DNA from: Nocardioidaceae bacterium
GTDB taxonomy: Bacteria > Actinomycetota > Actinomycetes > Propionibacteriales > Nocardioidaceae
Assembly (NCBI GenBank): GCA_029266455.1
Contig: JAQSWV010000029.1
Location: forward strand, 1 to 53,292
Direction of reading: 5' to 3'
Length of the DNA: 53,292 nucleotides
The position numbers and the translations under genes are program-made. The notes below the pieces were generated by a model, which saw nothing but the letters and a program-made list of their open reading frames with translations, ran no database searches and was not told where the DNA came from. Shown here piece by piece: positions 24,596 to 33,060 of the stretch. The number at the start of each line of letters is the position of its first letter. Position 1 is the stretch's first letter.

Positions 24596-25267
24596 TCACG
24601 TGGAGGTGCCGGGGGACACCACGCCGGACTCGTAGGCCAGCATCACCAGCTGCGCCCGGTCGCGAGCACCGAGCTTGGTGAGCAGCCGGCTCACGTGGGT
24701 CTTGGCGGTGGCATACGACATGAACAGGGTGTCGGCGATCTCGTCGTTGGACAGACCTCGGGCCACGGCGGCCCAGACCTCGGTCTCGCGCGGGGTGAGG
24801 TGGTCTGCGGTGACCAGCGCGTTCGCCGATCGGCTCTCAGGGCGGCGGGCGAACTCGGCCATCAGCCGCCGGGTGACGCTGGGCGCCAGCAGCGCCTCGC
24901 CGCCGGCAACCACCCTTACGGCGGCGAGCAGGTCGTCGGGGAGCGTGTCCTTGAGCAGGAAGCCGCTGGCGCCGGCCCGTAGGGCGTCGAAGACGTACTC
25001 GTCGAGGTCGAAGGTGGTCAGGATCAGCACCCGGGTGGCCGACAGCCGCTCGTCGCCGGTGATCAGCGCGGTGGCCTCGACGCCATTCATGCCGGGCATC
25101 CGGATGTCCATCAAGATGACGTCGGGACGCTCTTGGGTCACGAGGTCGACCGCCGCGCGTCCGTCTGCTGCCTCGCCGACCACCTCGATGTCCCCGGCGG
25201 TACGCAGCAGCACTGTGAACCCGGCGCGTACAAGTGCTTGGTCGTCCGCGACCGCCACCCGGATCAC
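24596..25267 (-). CDS. NarL/LuxR-type response regulator
   Basis: This 223-residue regulator has an intact receiver (VAVADDQ acidic pair, VILMDIRMPG phosphoacceptor Asp, T in LILTTFD, K in FLLKD) and a C-terminal LuxR helix-turn-helix (LTPRETEVWAAVARGLSNDEIA, described at ~155-176, then KTHVSRLLTKLGARDR). Its ATG overlaps the stop of the sensor kinase gene by four bases, so the kinase gene is first and the pair is cotranscribed leftward. Divergent genes encode a CPBP protease and an ABC exporter, the usual targets of this pair type. A TACATC/GACGTA dyad in the divergent promoter region is the likely binding site. Confidence 0.95.
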   Translation of the reverse strand: MIRVAVADDQALVRAGFTVLLRTAGDIEVVGEAADGRAAVDLVTQERPDVILMDIRMPGMNGVEATALITGDERLSATRVLILTTFDLDEYVFDALRAGASGFLLKDTLPDDLLAAVRVVAGGEALLAPSVTRRLMAEFARRPESRSANALVTADHLTPRETEVWAAVARGLSNDEIADTLFMSYATAKTHVSRLLTKLGARDRAQLVMLAYESGVVSPGTST

Positions 25268-26436
25268 GCCACCGCCTCCTGGTCGTAGGGCAGCCGGGCC
25301 AGTACGCGGAACCCCCCGCCTGGGCCGGTGCCGGCTTCCAGCGAGCCGCCGTGCACGGCGACCCGCTCGCGCATACCGACCAGGCCGTGCCCCCCGGACC
25401 CCCTGCCGTTGGCCCCTCGGCCGTCGTCGCTGACCTCGATGACCAGCCCCCCCGGCTCGTACCCCAGCCGAACCGTCGCCCGCTCGGCGTCGGCGTGCCG
25501 CAGCGAGTTCGTCAGCGACTCCTGAACGATCCGGAACGCGGCCAGCCCCACGCTGCGGGGGACACCGTCCGGCTCGACCCGGACGTCGAGGTCGACGGGC
25601 AGTCCCGCTTTCTCCACGTCGTCGGCCAGCTGCGGCAGGTCGGTCAGTCCGGGCGCGGGGACGTACGCCGGCCCGGCCGGTCCGCTGCGCACCACCCCCA
25701 GCAGCCGGCGGATCTCGGCCAGGCTCGACCGGCTGGCGTCGGAGATGCTGTCGAAGGACCGCTTGGCCTCGGCAGGGTCGGTGTCGATGATGTGCCGTCC
25801 GACGCCAGCCTGCACCGCGATCACCCCGAGCGAGTGCGCCACGATGTCGTGCAGCTCCTGGGCGATCCGCAGGCGTTCGTCGGCCGCCGCTCGCAGCCTG
25901 GCCTCCTCCCGCTGACCCTCGAGGGCGTCGAGGCGCTGTTGGCGGGACCGGCTGCCCCGCCCGAGCAGGGTCGCCGCGCCGAATCCGACACAGCTTGTGA
26001 GCAGTTCACCCAGGCCGAACCGGGGGACGTCGGCGACGAGGAGGACGACGAGCAGGCCGGCCACCACTGCGGTCGCCGCTACGACCACGGGCACCGGCCG
26101 GTATGCCGCCAGCGTGTACGCGCCGACCGCAAGGACAGTCGGCAGGGCTCCCTCGTCGTAGCCGCTGAGCATCAGCACTGTCACGGCCATCGCGGTGACG
26201 ATGTAGACCGGCGCGGGTGCCCGGCGGCGCGCGGCGTAGGGCAGCGTAGCGGCTAGCACCAGTGCGAGCCCCAGCGCGTCACGTTCCTCGTACGGTCCGG
26301 GGGAGGCCGCTGTGCCTCCCCTGGCCGTGGTGAGCAGAGCGGCCAGTGCCAATGCGATCGCCAACGCGGCGTCGATCAGCAGCGGTCGCGTGCGAGCCCA
26401 CCGCTGCAGCGACGAGGTCCACCCGGCTGTGCGCAT
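25264..26436 (-). CDS. Sensor histidine kinase (HisKA_3 type)
   Basis: This 390-residue kinase has four or five membrane segments in residues ~15-165 with almost no external loops, a cytoplasmic coiled linker (SRQQRLDALEGQREEARLR), and the HisKA_3 box IAQELHDIVAHSLG with the phosphorylatable His. The ATPase domain follows, with ESLTNSLRHA (N-box) and DDGRGANG. The design suits sensing of membrane stress, as in LiaS/DesK-like kinases. ATG 26436 was chosen because upstream in-frame sequence to 26667 overlaps the divergent promoter and is non-homologous. The regulator gene overlaps its stop. Confidence 0.93.
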   Translation of the reverse strand: MRTAGWTSSLQRWARTRPLLIDAALAIALALAALLTTARGGTAASPGPYEERDALGLALVLAATLPYAARRRAPAPVYIVTAMAVTVLMLSGYDEGALPTVLAVGAYTLAAYRPVPVVVAATAVVAGLLVVLLVADVPRFGLGELLTSCVGFGAATLLGRGSRSRQQRLDALEGQREEARLRAAADERLRIAQELHDIVAHSLGVIAVQAGVGRHIIDTDPAEAKRSFDSISDASRSSLAEIRRLLGVVRSGPAGPAYVPAPGLTDLPQLADDVEKAGLPVDLDVRVEPDGVPRSVGLAAFRIVQESLTNSLRHADAERATVRLGYEPGGLVIEVSDDGRGANGRGSGGHGLVGMRERVAVHGGSLEAGTGPGGGFRVLARLPYDQEAVA

Positions 26437-26493
26437 CCCCTGACGGTAGCCATCCGCCGGCGCTGTCACATCGGCCTGCGCGACGAGTGCGCA

Positions 26494-26509
26494 TACATCC
26501 CTAGACGTA
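26494..26509. promoter_or_regulatory. Inverted repeat in kinase/CPBP divergent region, likely response-regulator site
   Basis: TACATCCCTAGACGTA is a dyad of the form TACRTC-N4-GAYGTA, about 58 bp upstream of the kinase ATG and 133 bp upstream of the CPBP ATG. NarL-type regulators bind dyads of this size, so autoregulation and control of the divergent exporter genes are likely but unproven. Confidence 0.4.
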
Positions 26510-26641
26510 CGGCCAGCGACGGCCACCCCGCACCGACAACGGGCCTCGGGACCGACGACTCCGGCTCTGCCGACGACGCACCGTTGAGTCCGTACTGGAA
26601 CCGGCTTGGCGGGCAGGCGGCCCCCGACCCAAGGAGTAGGG

Positions 26642-27454
26642 ATGACCCCGAGCAGCGACTCCTCCACCCGAGGCCGGCTCTACCAGGAGCATCTGTCGGT
26701 GCCCGCTGAGCGGGTGACGCACATACCGCAGTACACGTTGACCGGTGTGCTCGGAGTGTGGGCCGCGGCAGCGCTGCCGATGGCGGCCTTGGCCTGGCTG
26801 GGCGCCCCCTGGCTCGCCTCGACCATGAACGGCCCCACCGCACTGCCCCGCGCTCTGCTCGCCTGCCTGACGGCTGGGCTGATCTGGCAGTTCGTGCTGG
26901 TGCTCGGCCTCGTCCACCGCGAGCAGCGGACGCTGCGCTGGGCGGTGGTCAAGGATGCGCTGTGGCTACACGGCCCCCGTCCCCCGGGGAGCCGTCGACG
27001 CGGGGGTTGGGCATGGCTGGTGATCGTCCCACTGATTCTTGCCGTGGTCGCCATCGAGATGATGCCGGCTCTGCCGGCCCCTGGCGACCGGGACATGGGG
27101 CTGTTTCTGGAGACCGAGGCTGGGCGGAACTTCCTGTCCGGGAACTGGGTGTGGTTCGCCGTCATCGTCACCATGGGCATCTTCAACACCGCTCTCGGCG
27201 AGGAGCTGCTTTTTCGCGGCCTGTTGCTGCCCCGGATGAGTGGAGTGTTCGGGCGGTGGGACTGGGCTGCCAATGGCGTCCTGTTCGGCCTCTACCACCT
27301 GCATGTCCCGTGGGCGATCCCCAGAACCCTCCTCGACACCTTCGTCCTGGCTTACCCGTCCCGGCACTACCGCAGCTCGCTCATCGGCATCACCGTGCAC
27401 AGCGCGCAGACCGTCGTGATCTCAGCGCTCGTCCTCGCGTTGGTGCTGCGCTGA
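26642..27454 (+). CDS. CPBP-family intramembrane metalloprotease
   Basis: This 270-residue membrane protein has about six to seven membrane segments and the CPBP (Abi/Rce1) motifs in the second half: GEELLFRG (motif 1, EExxxR), FGLYHLH (motif 2, FxxxH) and a third His in TVHSAQ. The family cleaves or anchors membrane substrates and occurs in bacteriocin self-immunity and resistance clusters. ATG 26642 follows AAGGAG. An ABC exporter pair begins 49 bp downstream and the operon is divergent from a sensor kinase/regulator pair, so the unit looks like a membrane-stress or peptide-resistance module. Confidence 0.9.
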   Translation: MTPSSDSSTRGRLYQEHLSVPAERVTHIPQYTLTGVLGVWAAAALPMAALAWLGAPWLASTMNGPTALPRALLACLTAGLIWQFVLVLGLVHREQRTLRWAVVKDALWLHGPRPPGSRRRGGWAWLVIVPLILAVVAIEMMPALPAPGDRDMGLFLETEAGRNFLSGNWVWFAVIVTMGIFNTALGEELLFRGLLLPRMSGVFGRWDWAANGVLFGLYHLHVPWAIPRTLLDTFVLAYPSRHYRSSLIGITVHSAQTVVISALVLALVLR

Positions 27455-27503
27455 GCCCCAGCACTCCCAGCGGCACTCACCACGACACCCGGAGGCTCCA
27501 GCC

Positions 27504-28400
27504 ATGATCACCATCGACTCCCTGACCAAGAAGTACGGCGACGCCATCGTCGTCGACACCATCAGCTTCACCGCCCGGCCGGGCCGTATCACCGGCTTCC
27601 TCGGCCCGAACGGCGCCGGCAAGTCGACGACGATGCGGATGCTGGTCGGCCTCACGGAGCCGACGGCGGGCAGCGCCACCATCGACGGTGACCGGTTCGC
27701 GGATCTGGCCAACCCGGGGATGGAGGTCGGCGTCATGCTGGACGCCTCCGCTCAGCATGCCGGCCGTACCGGCCGCGAGATCCTCACCATCGCCCAACAG
27801 ACGATGGGATTGCCGCGACATCGGGTCGCCGAGATGCTCGCCGTGGTGAGCCTCGACGCCACCGAGGCCGACCGCCGGGTGGCCAACTACTCGCTCGGCA
27901 TGCGCCAGCGGTTGGGCATCGCCACCGCTCTGATCGGCGACCCAGCCGTTCTTGTCCTCGATGAGCCAGCCAACGGGCTCGACCCGGCCGGCATCCGGTG
28001 GATGCGGGACCTGCTCCGTGACCACGCCGACCGGGGGGGCACGGTGCTGCTGTCGTCGCACCTGCTGCGCGAGGTAGAGGTCATCGCCGATGACATCGTG
28101 ATGATCGGCCACGGCGAGATCGTCTCGCAGGGCTCCAAGACCGAGCTCCTCAAGGCCGGCGGCAGCCTCGTACGCACGCCGGAGGGGGACACCCTCGAGC
28201 AGGCCCTCGCCGCAGCCGGCGCCGAGACGGACCGGTCCGGTGACGGAGCCCTGCGTACGAGCGCCGACCCGGGCCTGGTCGGACGGATCGCGCTGGCGGC
28301 GGGGGTGGCCCTTACTGAACTGCGCACCGCCGACGGCGGGCTCGAAGACATGTTCCTCGAGCTCACTGCAGACACCCAACGAGAAGGGAGAGCGGCATGA
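27504..28400 (+). CDS. ABC transporter ATP-binding protein
   Basis: This 298-residue ATPase has Walker A GPNGAGKST, the signature in NYSLGMRQR (a variant LGMRQ rather than LSGGQ, usual for BcrA-like exporters), Walker B VLVLDEPANGLD and the switch His in LLSSHLL. The C-terminal ~80 residues are the regulatory tail typical of BcrA/NatA-like exporters. ATG 27504 follows GGAGG (at ~27491). The permease gene overlaps the stop by four bases. It energises the export or removal of a membrane-active compound together with the permease. Confidence 0.95.
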   Translation: MITIDSLTKKYGDAIVVDTISFTARPGRITGFLGPNGAGKSTTMRMLVGLTEPTAGSATIDGDRFADLANPGMEVGVMLDASAQHAGRTGREILTIAQQTMGLPRHRVAEMLAVVSLDATEADRRVANYSLGMRQRLGIATALIGDPAVLVLDEPANGLDPAGIRWMRDLLRDHADRGGTVLLSSHLLREVEVIADDIVMIGHGEIVSQGSKTELLKAGGSLVRTPEGDTLEQALAAAGAETDRSGDGALRTSADPGLVGRIALAAGVALTELRTADGGLEDMFLELTADTQREGRAA

Positions 28401-29194
28401 CCACCATCGCTACCGAGCACGTTCTCGAGCGCCGGGCCGGGACGGGACGGATGCCCCTGTCGCGAGTCGTCGGCGTCGAGCTGCGCAAGATGTTCGACAC
28501 GCGTGCCGGCTTCTGGCTGGTCGCCAGCATCGGCATCACCGGGCTGCTGGCCACGGTCGCGACGGTCCTGTTCGCCCCCGACGCCGACCTCACCTACGAC
28601 ACCTTCGCCACGGCCGTCGGGTTCCCGATGACCGTCATCCTGCCGATGATCTCCCTGCTGTCGATCACCGGTGAGTGGAGCCAACGCACCGGCCTGACGA
28701 CGTTCACGCTGGTTCCGGACCGGCGTCGGGTCATGATGGCAAAGACGGTGTCAGCGGTGACCGTCGCGGTCGCGTCGATGCTCTTCGCGCTCGTGCTCGG
28801 AGCGCTCGGGAACCTGGTGGGCAGCACGATCGCCGGCACCCCCCTGGTGTGGGACGTGCCGCTGGCCCAGGGTGCGACCATCATCCTCGGCAACCTGATC
28901 GGCCTCCTGACCGGCACCATGCTCGGCATGGTGATCCGCAACTCGGCGGGAGCACTGGTCGCGTACTTCTGCTACTCGCTCCTGCTGCCCACCCTGGCCG
29001 ACCTCCTGGCAGCCAGCCAGAACTGGTTCCGCGACCTGCAGCCCTGGGTGGACCTCAACCACGCGCAGTCCGCGTTGTTCGTCGGTTCCCTGAGCGGTGA
29101 GCAGTGGGCGAACCTCGCGGTCACCGCGGCCACCTGGGTCCTCCTGCCCAGCGCCGCCGGCCTGAGGTTGGTCATGAGGTCTGAGGTCAAGTAG
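28397..29194 (+). CDS. ABC-2 type transporter permease
   Basis: This 265-residue permease has about six membrane segments, starting VELRKMFDTRAGFWLVAS, the amphipathic entry typical of ABC-2 permeases. The motif EWSQRTGLTTFTLVPDRRRVMMAK marks (at ~94-117) the conserved first cytoplasmic loop of BcrB-like proteins. It overlaps the ATPase gene by four bases (ATGA) and completes the kinase/regulator/CPBP/ABC resistance module. The substrate is unknown. It is convergent with the methyltransferase gene, with 53 bp between. Confidence 0.9.
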   Translation: MTTIATEHVLERRAGTGRMPLSRVVGVELRKMFDTRAGFWLVASIGITGLLATVATVLFAPDADLTYDTFATAVGFPMTVILPMISLLSITGEWSQRTGLTTFTLVPDRRRVMMAKTVSAVTVAVASMLFALVLGALGNLVGSTIAGTPLVWDVPLAQGATIILGNLIGLLTGTMLGMVIRNSAGALVAYFCYSLLLPTLADLLAASQNWFRDLQPWVDLNHAQSALFVGSLSGEQWANLAVTAATWVLLPSAAGLRLVMRSEVK

Positions 29195-29247
29195 CGGGTC
29201 CGGCGTCCACCCACGGCATGGTCCGAGTCGGTCGACAGGCTCGAGCG

Positions 29248-30297
29248 TCAGGCCCGGTCTCCCAGCGCGACGACGTGCTCGGGGAGTCGCTCGTTGTCGC
29301 CGTACATGAAGTGGTTCTGCATGTTCTCGGAGAACCGGCTGGCTTCGGTGGTGCGCCCGACTGCCTCGGCCACCTGGCGGATCAGCATCGGCGACGCCCC
29401 ACAGCAGACACCCAGATAGCGAATGCCCAACTCAGCCGCCTCGCTGGCGAACGCACCGACCTCGTAGCGGTTCGCGTAGAGCGGGTCCAACGCTGTCGGG
29501 AAGGTTCGGCCGTGCGGCGAGGGCACGCTCGCCCGGTCATCGCTGAGGTTGAAGAAGGTCGGCTCTTCCGCGCTGGTCCGGTAGGGGATGGGCAGTGCCC
29601 CGACGTGACAGGATACGGCGGCCCGGATCTGACGCAGCCAAGGCATCATCGTCTCGGGCCCCCGGAAACAGTTCATTCCGACGACATCTGCACCTGCCTG
29701 CTCCAGGCGCTGGCAGGTCTCGACGATCCCCACCCCGTCGGCCATCTCCTCCATCGCCATCGGCGCGACGGTGAGCACGACGGGTAGCCCCGTCGACTTG
29801 CCGACCTCGAGAGCGGCCAGCGCCTCGCCGGCGAAGTAGAAGGTCTCGCCGATGATGAGGTCGGCGCCGCCGTCGACCGCCCAGCCGACCATCTCCTCGA
29901 ACATGCCCCGGACCTCGGCCTGCCGTCCGGTGTCGGACGGGTCCCAGATGTTCGTGTTGGAGATGTTGCCGGCCATCAGGTCCCCGGGACGAGCGTCGGC
30001 CACCTCCCGGGCGATCTGCAGGGCTGCCCGGTTCAGCGGCTCCAGCAGCTCCTCCTTGCCGATGACCCGCATCTTCTCGCGATGTCCGTTGTAGGTGAAC
30101 GCCTCGACGATGTCGGAACCGGCGCGCTGGAAGTCGACGTGGAGCGCCCGGAGCGCGTCGGGGTACTCGAGGGCTACCTCGGGAACGAACTCACCGGCGC
30201 TCAGGTAGCCACGTCGTTCCAACTCGAACAAGAAGCCCTCGGCGCAGATCACCGGTCCGGCATCCAGACGCTCGATCAAGTCTCGACTCTCGGTCAT
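29248..30297 (-). CDS. Homocysteine S-methyltransferase family protein (betaine-homocysteine type)
   Basis: This 349-residue protein is a zinc-dependent methyltransferase barrel. The zinc Cys are visible in VVGMNCFRG and in the C-terminal pair YLGVCCGASP. The N-terminus (AEGFLFELERRGYL) resembles betaine-homocysteine methyltransferase more than the folate-dependent enzymes. The likely reaction is transfer of a methyl group from betaine or a similar onium donor to homocysteine or another thiol. ATG 30297 follows GAGGAG; in-frame sequence upstream to 30372 is not family-like. The gene stands alone, but a GTCTAGATC motif ~107 bp upstream matches sites near the GntR/kinase/EutH and dimethylglycine-dehydrogenase-like genes 8-13 kb away, which suggests joint control. 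Confidence 0.88.
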   Translation of the reverse strand: MTESRDLIERLDAGPVICAEGFLFELERRGYLSAGEFVPEVALEYPDALRALHVDFQRAGSDIVEAFTYNGHREKMRVIGKEELLEPLNRAALQIAREVADARPGDLMAGNISNTNIWDPSDTGRQAEVRGMFEEMVGWAVDGGADLIIGETFYFAGEALAALEVGKSTGLPVVLTVAPMAMEEMADGVGIVETCQRLEQAGADVVGMNCFRGPETMMPWLRQIRAAVSCHVGALPIPYRTSAEEPTFFNLSDDRASVPSPHGRTFPTALDPLYANRYEVGAFASEAAELGIRYLGVCCGASPMLIRQVAEAVGRTTEASRFSENMQNHFMYGDNERLPEHVVALGDRA

Positions 30298-30403
30298 GAG
30301 GTGCTCCTCGGTGGCGAAGGGTCGGGCATCGAGCCCCCTGGTCACAGTGGCGAGGACCGTGTCGGATCCCACCGACTTCCCGGCTCGGCATCGCCGCCGG
30401 TGA

Positions 30404-30412
30404 GTCTAGATC
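30404..30412. promoter_or_regulatory. GTCTAGATC motif upstream of the methyltransferase gene
   Basis: The nine bases match exactly the reverse complement of the site at 38268-38276 and share GTCTAG with the site at 43071-43079. GTCTAGAC-like cores are typical for HutC/DasR-type GntR regulators, and a HutC-type gene is in the window at 37473. Confidence 0.35.
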
Positions 30413-30481
30413 CCGACGATCCCGGCGCTCAACGACGCCCCGGCGAGGAGCCTCGACGATCCGCTACCGGCGGCGGCACGG

Positions 30482-31651
30482 TCATGCCGACCCACCGTCG
30501 ACGGTGGCATCGAGCAGGTCAGAGTTGAGCCGCGCGGCCTGTCGAGTCAGATGATCGCGTTCTGGCAGGTTGGTCGCCCGCGTGGCCGCTTCGGCGTAGA
30601 GGCGGGCGGCGATCGCCAGGTCGCCATTCCGTTCGTGCAGGTGGGCAGCGACCGCGGCATGGCGCGGCAGGTCCGGGTCGAGCGTCGTCAAAGCGGCCAG
30701 GCCCGCCCGAGGTCCGTCAGCCTCGCCGACGGCTACGGCACGGTTGAGCTCGACGACCGGGCTGTCGGTGAGCCGCGCCAGCTCGTCGTACCACTCGACG
30801 ATCTGCACCCAGTCGGTCTCCTCCGCCGTCCGGGCGTCGGCATGGAGAGCCGCGATCGCAGCCTGAGCCTGGAACTGGCCGACGTCGTCCCGGGCGAGGG
30901 CGGTCTGGAGAATCTCGACGCCCTCGGCGATCAGCCGGGTGTCCCACCTGCTGCGGTCCTGCTGGACCAGCGGCACAAGACTCCCATCGGGGCGGGTGCG
31001 TGCGGAGCGTCGGGCGTGGTGGAGCAGCATCAGTGCCAGCAGCCCGGCGACCTCCTCCCGGTCGATGGCGGAGTTCAGCTGGCGGGTCAGCCGGATGGCC
31101 TCGGCGGCGAGGTCGACTTCGCCCGAGTAACCCTCGTTGAAGACGAGGTACAGCACGCGCAACACCGTGGTCACGTCACCGGGCTCGTCGAACCTCACGT
31201 CTGCCACAGTCTTCTTGGCGCGGCTGATCCGCTGGGCCATGGTCGTCTCCGGCACCAGGTAGGCCTGCGCGATCTGACGTGTGGTCAGGCCGCCGACGGC
31301 CCGCAGGGTGAGTGCGACCGCCGACGCCGGAGTCAGAGACGGATGGGCGCACAGAAAGTAGAGCTGCAGGGTGTCGTCCACGGGCACTGCGGGACCGGGA
31401 GCCGGTTGCTCCTCGACCACCTCCTCCCGCCGACGGCGGGAGGCGTCGGAGCGGGCGGCGTCGAGGAACTTGCGCCAGGCCACCGTGACCATCCAGCCCT
31501 TCGGGTCCTGCGGCGGTCTGGCCTCCCACAGGCGCACCGCTTCGACCAATGCGTCCTGGACGGCGTCCTCGGCCGCCGCGAAGTCGGCTCCGCGACGGAC
31601 GAGGACCCCGATCACACCCGGCGTCAGAACCCGGAGTGAGCGCTCATCCAC
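30482..31651 (-). CDS. ECF42-type RNA polymerase sigma factor with C-terminal TPR-like extension
   Basis: This 389-residue sigma factor has region 2 (LVRRGADFAAAEDAVQDAL) and region 4 (LRAVGGLTTRQIAQAYLVPE) in the first ~170 residues. A long helical repeat domain follows (DUF6596/TPR-like) with the VFNEGYSGE and LNRAVAVGEADGPRAGL motifs typical for ECF42. ECF42 sigma factors lack an anti-sigma factor; their C-terminal extension and the neighbouring DGPF protein take part in control. That partner gene is immediately upstream (stop at 31656, four bases before this start), so they form an operon. Targets are usually the DGPF gene itself. No distinctive promoter motif was recognised. Confidence 0.93.
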   Translation of the reverse strand: MDERSLRVLTPGVIGVLVRRGADFAAAEDAVQDALVEAVRLWEARPPQDPKGWMVTVAWRKFLDAARSDASRRRREEVVEEQPAPGPAVPVDDTLQLYFLCAHPSLTPASAVALTLRAVGGLTTRQIAQAYLVPETTMAQRISRAKKTVADVRFDEPGDVTTVLRVLYLVFNEGYSGEVDLAAEAIRLTRQLNSAIDREEVAGLLALMLLHHARRSARTRPDGSLVPLVQQDRSRWDTRLIAEGVEILQTALARDDVGQFQAQAAIAALHADARTAEETDWVQIVEWYDELARLTDSPVVELNRAVAVGEADGPRAGLAALTTLDPDLPRHAAVAAHLHERNGDLAIAARLYAEAATRATNLPERDHLTRQAARLNSDLLDATVDGGSA

Positions 31652-31655
31652 CGGG

Positions 31656-32063
31656 TCACTCCGTGACGGTTGGAGGTGCAGTCAGGAACGGGCGTAGCTC
31701 CAGCCACTCGTGCAGCGGTCTTCCTCCCGCCCCGGGAGCCGCCGACAGCTCGCCCGCCAGCTCGAGCGCGCGGTCATAGCTGTCGACGTCGATCACCATC
31801 CAGCCGGCGATGAGATCCTTGGTCTCCGCGAAGGGGCCGTCAGTCACGGGCGGTTTCCCCTCACCGTCGTACCGGACGAAGGTGCCCTCCGGCGACAGCG
31901 CCTGGGCGTCGACAAACTCGCCCGTGCCCTCGAGCCGAGCAGCGAAGTCGTTCATGTACTGCACGTGATCGGCGATCTCCTCCTGAGCCCACCGGTCCAT
32001 GGGCACATCGTGCACCGGCGTCGGGCCGCCGCGGTAATGCTTGAGCAACAGATACTTGGCCAT
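31656..32063 (-). CDS. DGPF/YCII-domain protein, ECF42 partner
   Basis: This 135-residue protein contains DGPFAETKD, the signature that names the DGPF family, within a YCII-like ferredoxin fold (MAKYLLLKHYRGG start, AGWMVIDVDSYDRALELAGEL). It is genetically tied to ECF42 sigma factors and probably feeds a signal to them. The biochemical role is unknown. I use ATG 32063, which has AGGAGG five bases upstream; GTG 32066 would be too close to that site. The sigma gene begins four bases after this stop. Confidence 0.92.
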   Translation of the reverse strand: MAKYLLLKHYRGGPTPVHDVPMDRWAQEEIADHVQYMNDFAARLEGTGEFVDAQALSPEGTFVRYDGEGKPPVTDGPFAETKDLIAGWMVIDVDSYDRALELAGELSAAPGAGGRPLHEWLELRPFLTAPPTVTE

Positions 32064-32176
32064 CACGTCCTCCTCGGTTCGGTGCGACCATGGTGGCCGC
32101 CTTCGCTGCAGGGACGGAACCGTTGCCCGGTTCTCGACATGGTCTCGACGAGGATCTTGAACCGGTACCCCCGCGC

Positions 32177-32671
32177 TTACCGCGGGTGGTCCGTCGCAGC
32201 ATCGACGCTTGGCTGACTAGTCGTCGGGGTGCGGCGCGGTGGGAGTCGTAGCTGGCGCAGAGGAGCGCCGCCGCCGATAAGCAGCTGCCCGTGTGGGGTG
32301 AGTGCGTCAGCGATGCGTTGGAGGGCAAGTCGGCCGGCTTCCGGGTGTCTTCCGTCGAGGGCGCCGACGCGCACGGCAAAGGCCAGATCGAAGGGCTCCT
32401 CGTTGGGCAGCAGTTCGAAGTCCTCGATGGCGACCCGGCGGACGCTCAAGCGGCCGGCGTCGATCTCGACGGCTGCATTCTTCTCGGCCAAGTCTGTGCT
32501 CTTGGCGGAGCGGTCGATCATGAGTATGTGTCCGTCGCCGATTCGTCCGGCAATGGCTTTGGCCGCCGCGCCCGGGCCTCCACCGATCTCCAGCACTCGC
32601 ATCCCCGCTCGCAGCGGGAGCGCCTGAACGACTGCTTCGAGCCGCGGGGACAACGCGCTCATGACGAGCAT
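32177..32671 (-). CDS. Class I SAM-dependent methyltransferase (short)
   Basis: This 164-residue protein carries the SAM-binding motif I VLEIGGGPG and later motifs (ILMIDRS, VAIEDFELL, FDLAFAVRVGAL). Domain length is shorter than the ~200-250 of most relatives, with a Pro/Arg-rich tail (LRLPPRRTPTTSQPS) that is probably unstructured. The substrate is unknown. ATG 32671 or 32662 could be the start; neither has a strong ribosome-binding site. It lies upstream of the ECF42/DGPF pair on the same strand with a 113-bp gap and may be independent. Confidence 0.82.
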   Translation of the reverse strand: MLVMSALSPRLEAVVQALPLRAGMRVLEIGGGPGAAAKAIAGRIGDGHILMIDRSAKSTDLAEKNAAVEIDAGRLSVRRVAIEDFELLPNEEPFDLAFAVRVGALDGRHPEAGRLALQRIADALTPHGQLLIGGGAPLRQLRLPPRRTPTTSQPSVDAATDHPR

Positions 32672-33060
32672 CTTCGCGCTTGGTGATCCGGTAGTGGCAG
32701 CCAGGGTGACGTTTGCGGCGGTGGCCGGGGGCTGTGCGACCGGTGTCGACCCTGTGCCCCCGGTGCACCTGGCCCGGGACCCGGCCCGCTACCTGGTCGG
32801 ATGAGGGTTCTCTCACCGATGCCTAATCGTGGCCTTAGTGCACGGCGGCATCGTGGGCGTTACACGGGGTCCGGAATCGCCGGACTCGACTGAAGAAGGT
32901 GAGATCTTCACATGGCTCTCTCGATGCTGTTCACGGCTCTCGAGCCGGCGCGCATGGGTGCCCGTGGTGACACGAACTCTGGTCGCCGCCCCTGCCGTCG
33001 GATGCCCAACCCCCGGCGGTGTCGCCGCCGGCGTCGTAGCCGCAGCCGCACCAACTGACA
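32672..33060. other. Intergenic region upstream of the ABC exporter, with one micro-ORF
   Basis: This 389-bp divergent region lies between the methyltransferase and the ABC exporter genes. The only candidate gene is a 48-codon basic frame at 32912-33058, listed separately. A longer frame from 32829 running into the exporter gene has no family character and is rejected. A GGCGG-TGTCG-CCGCC hairpin at ~33016-33030 lies within the Arg-rich part of the micro-ORF. Confidence 0.5.
32912..33058 (+). CDS. Possible 48-residue Arg-rich peptide
   Basis: The frame starts ATG 32912, nine bases after AAGGTGAG, and its TGA ends two bases before the ABC exporter GTG at 33061. It reads MALSMLFTALEPARMG, then a basic tail with RRPCRRMPNPRRC and a run of Arg ending SRSRTN. 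Two Cys and about 16 Arg are present. Third-position GC is about 75 percent, below that of the neighbouring genes, so it may be a chance frame. If real, it could be a translational leader for the exporter or a peptide cargo. I recognise no family. Confidence 0.25.
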   Translation: MALSMLFTALEPARMGARGDTNSGRRPCRRMPNPRRCRRRRRSRSRTN

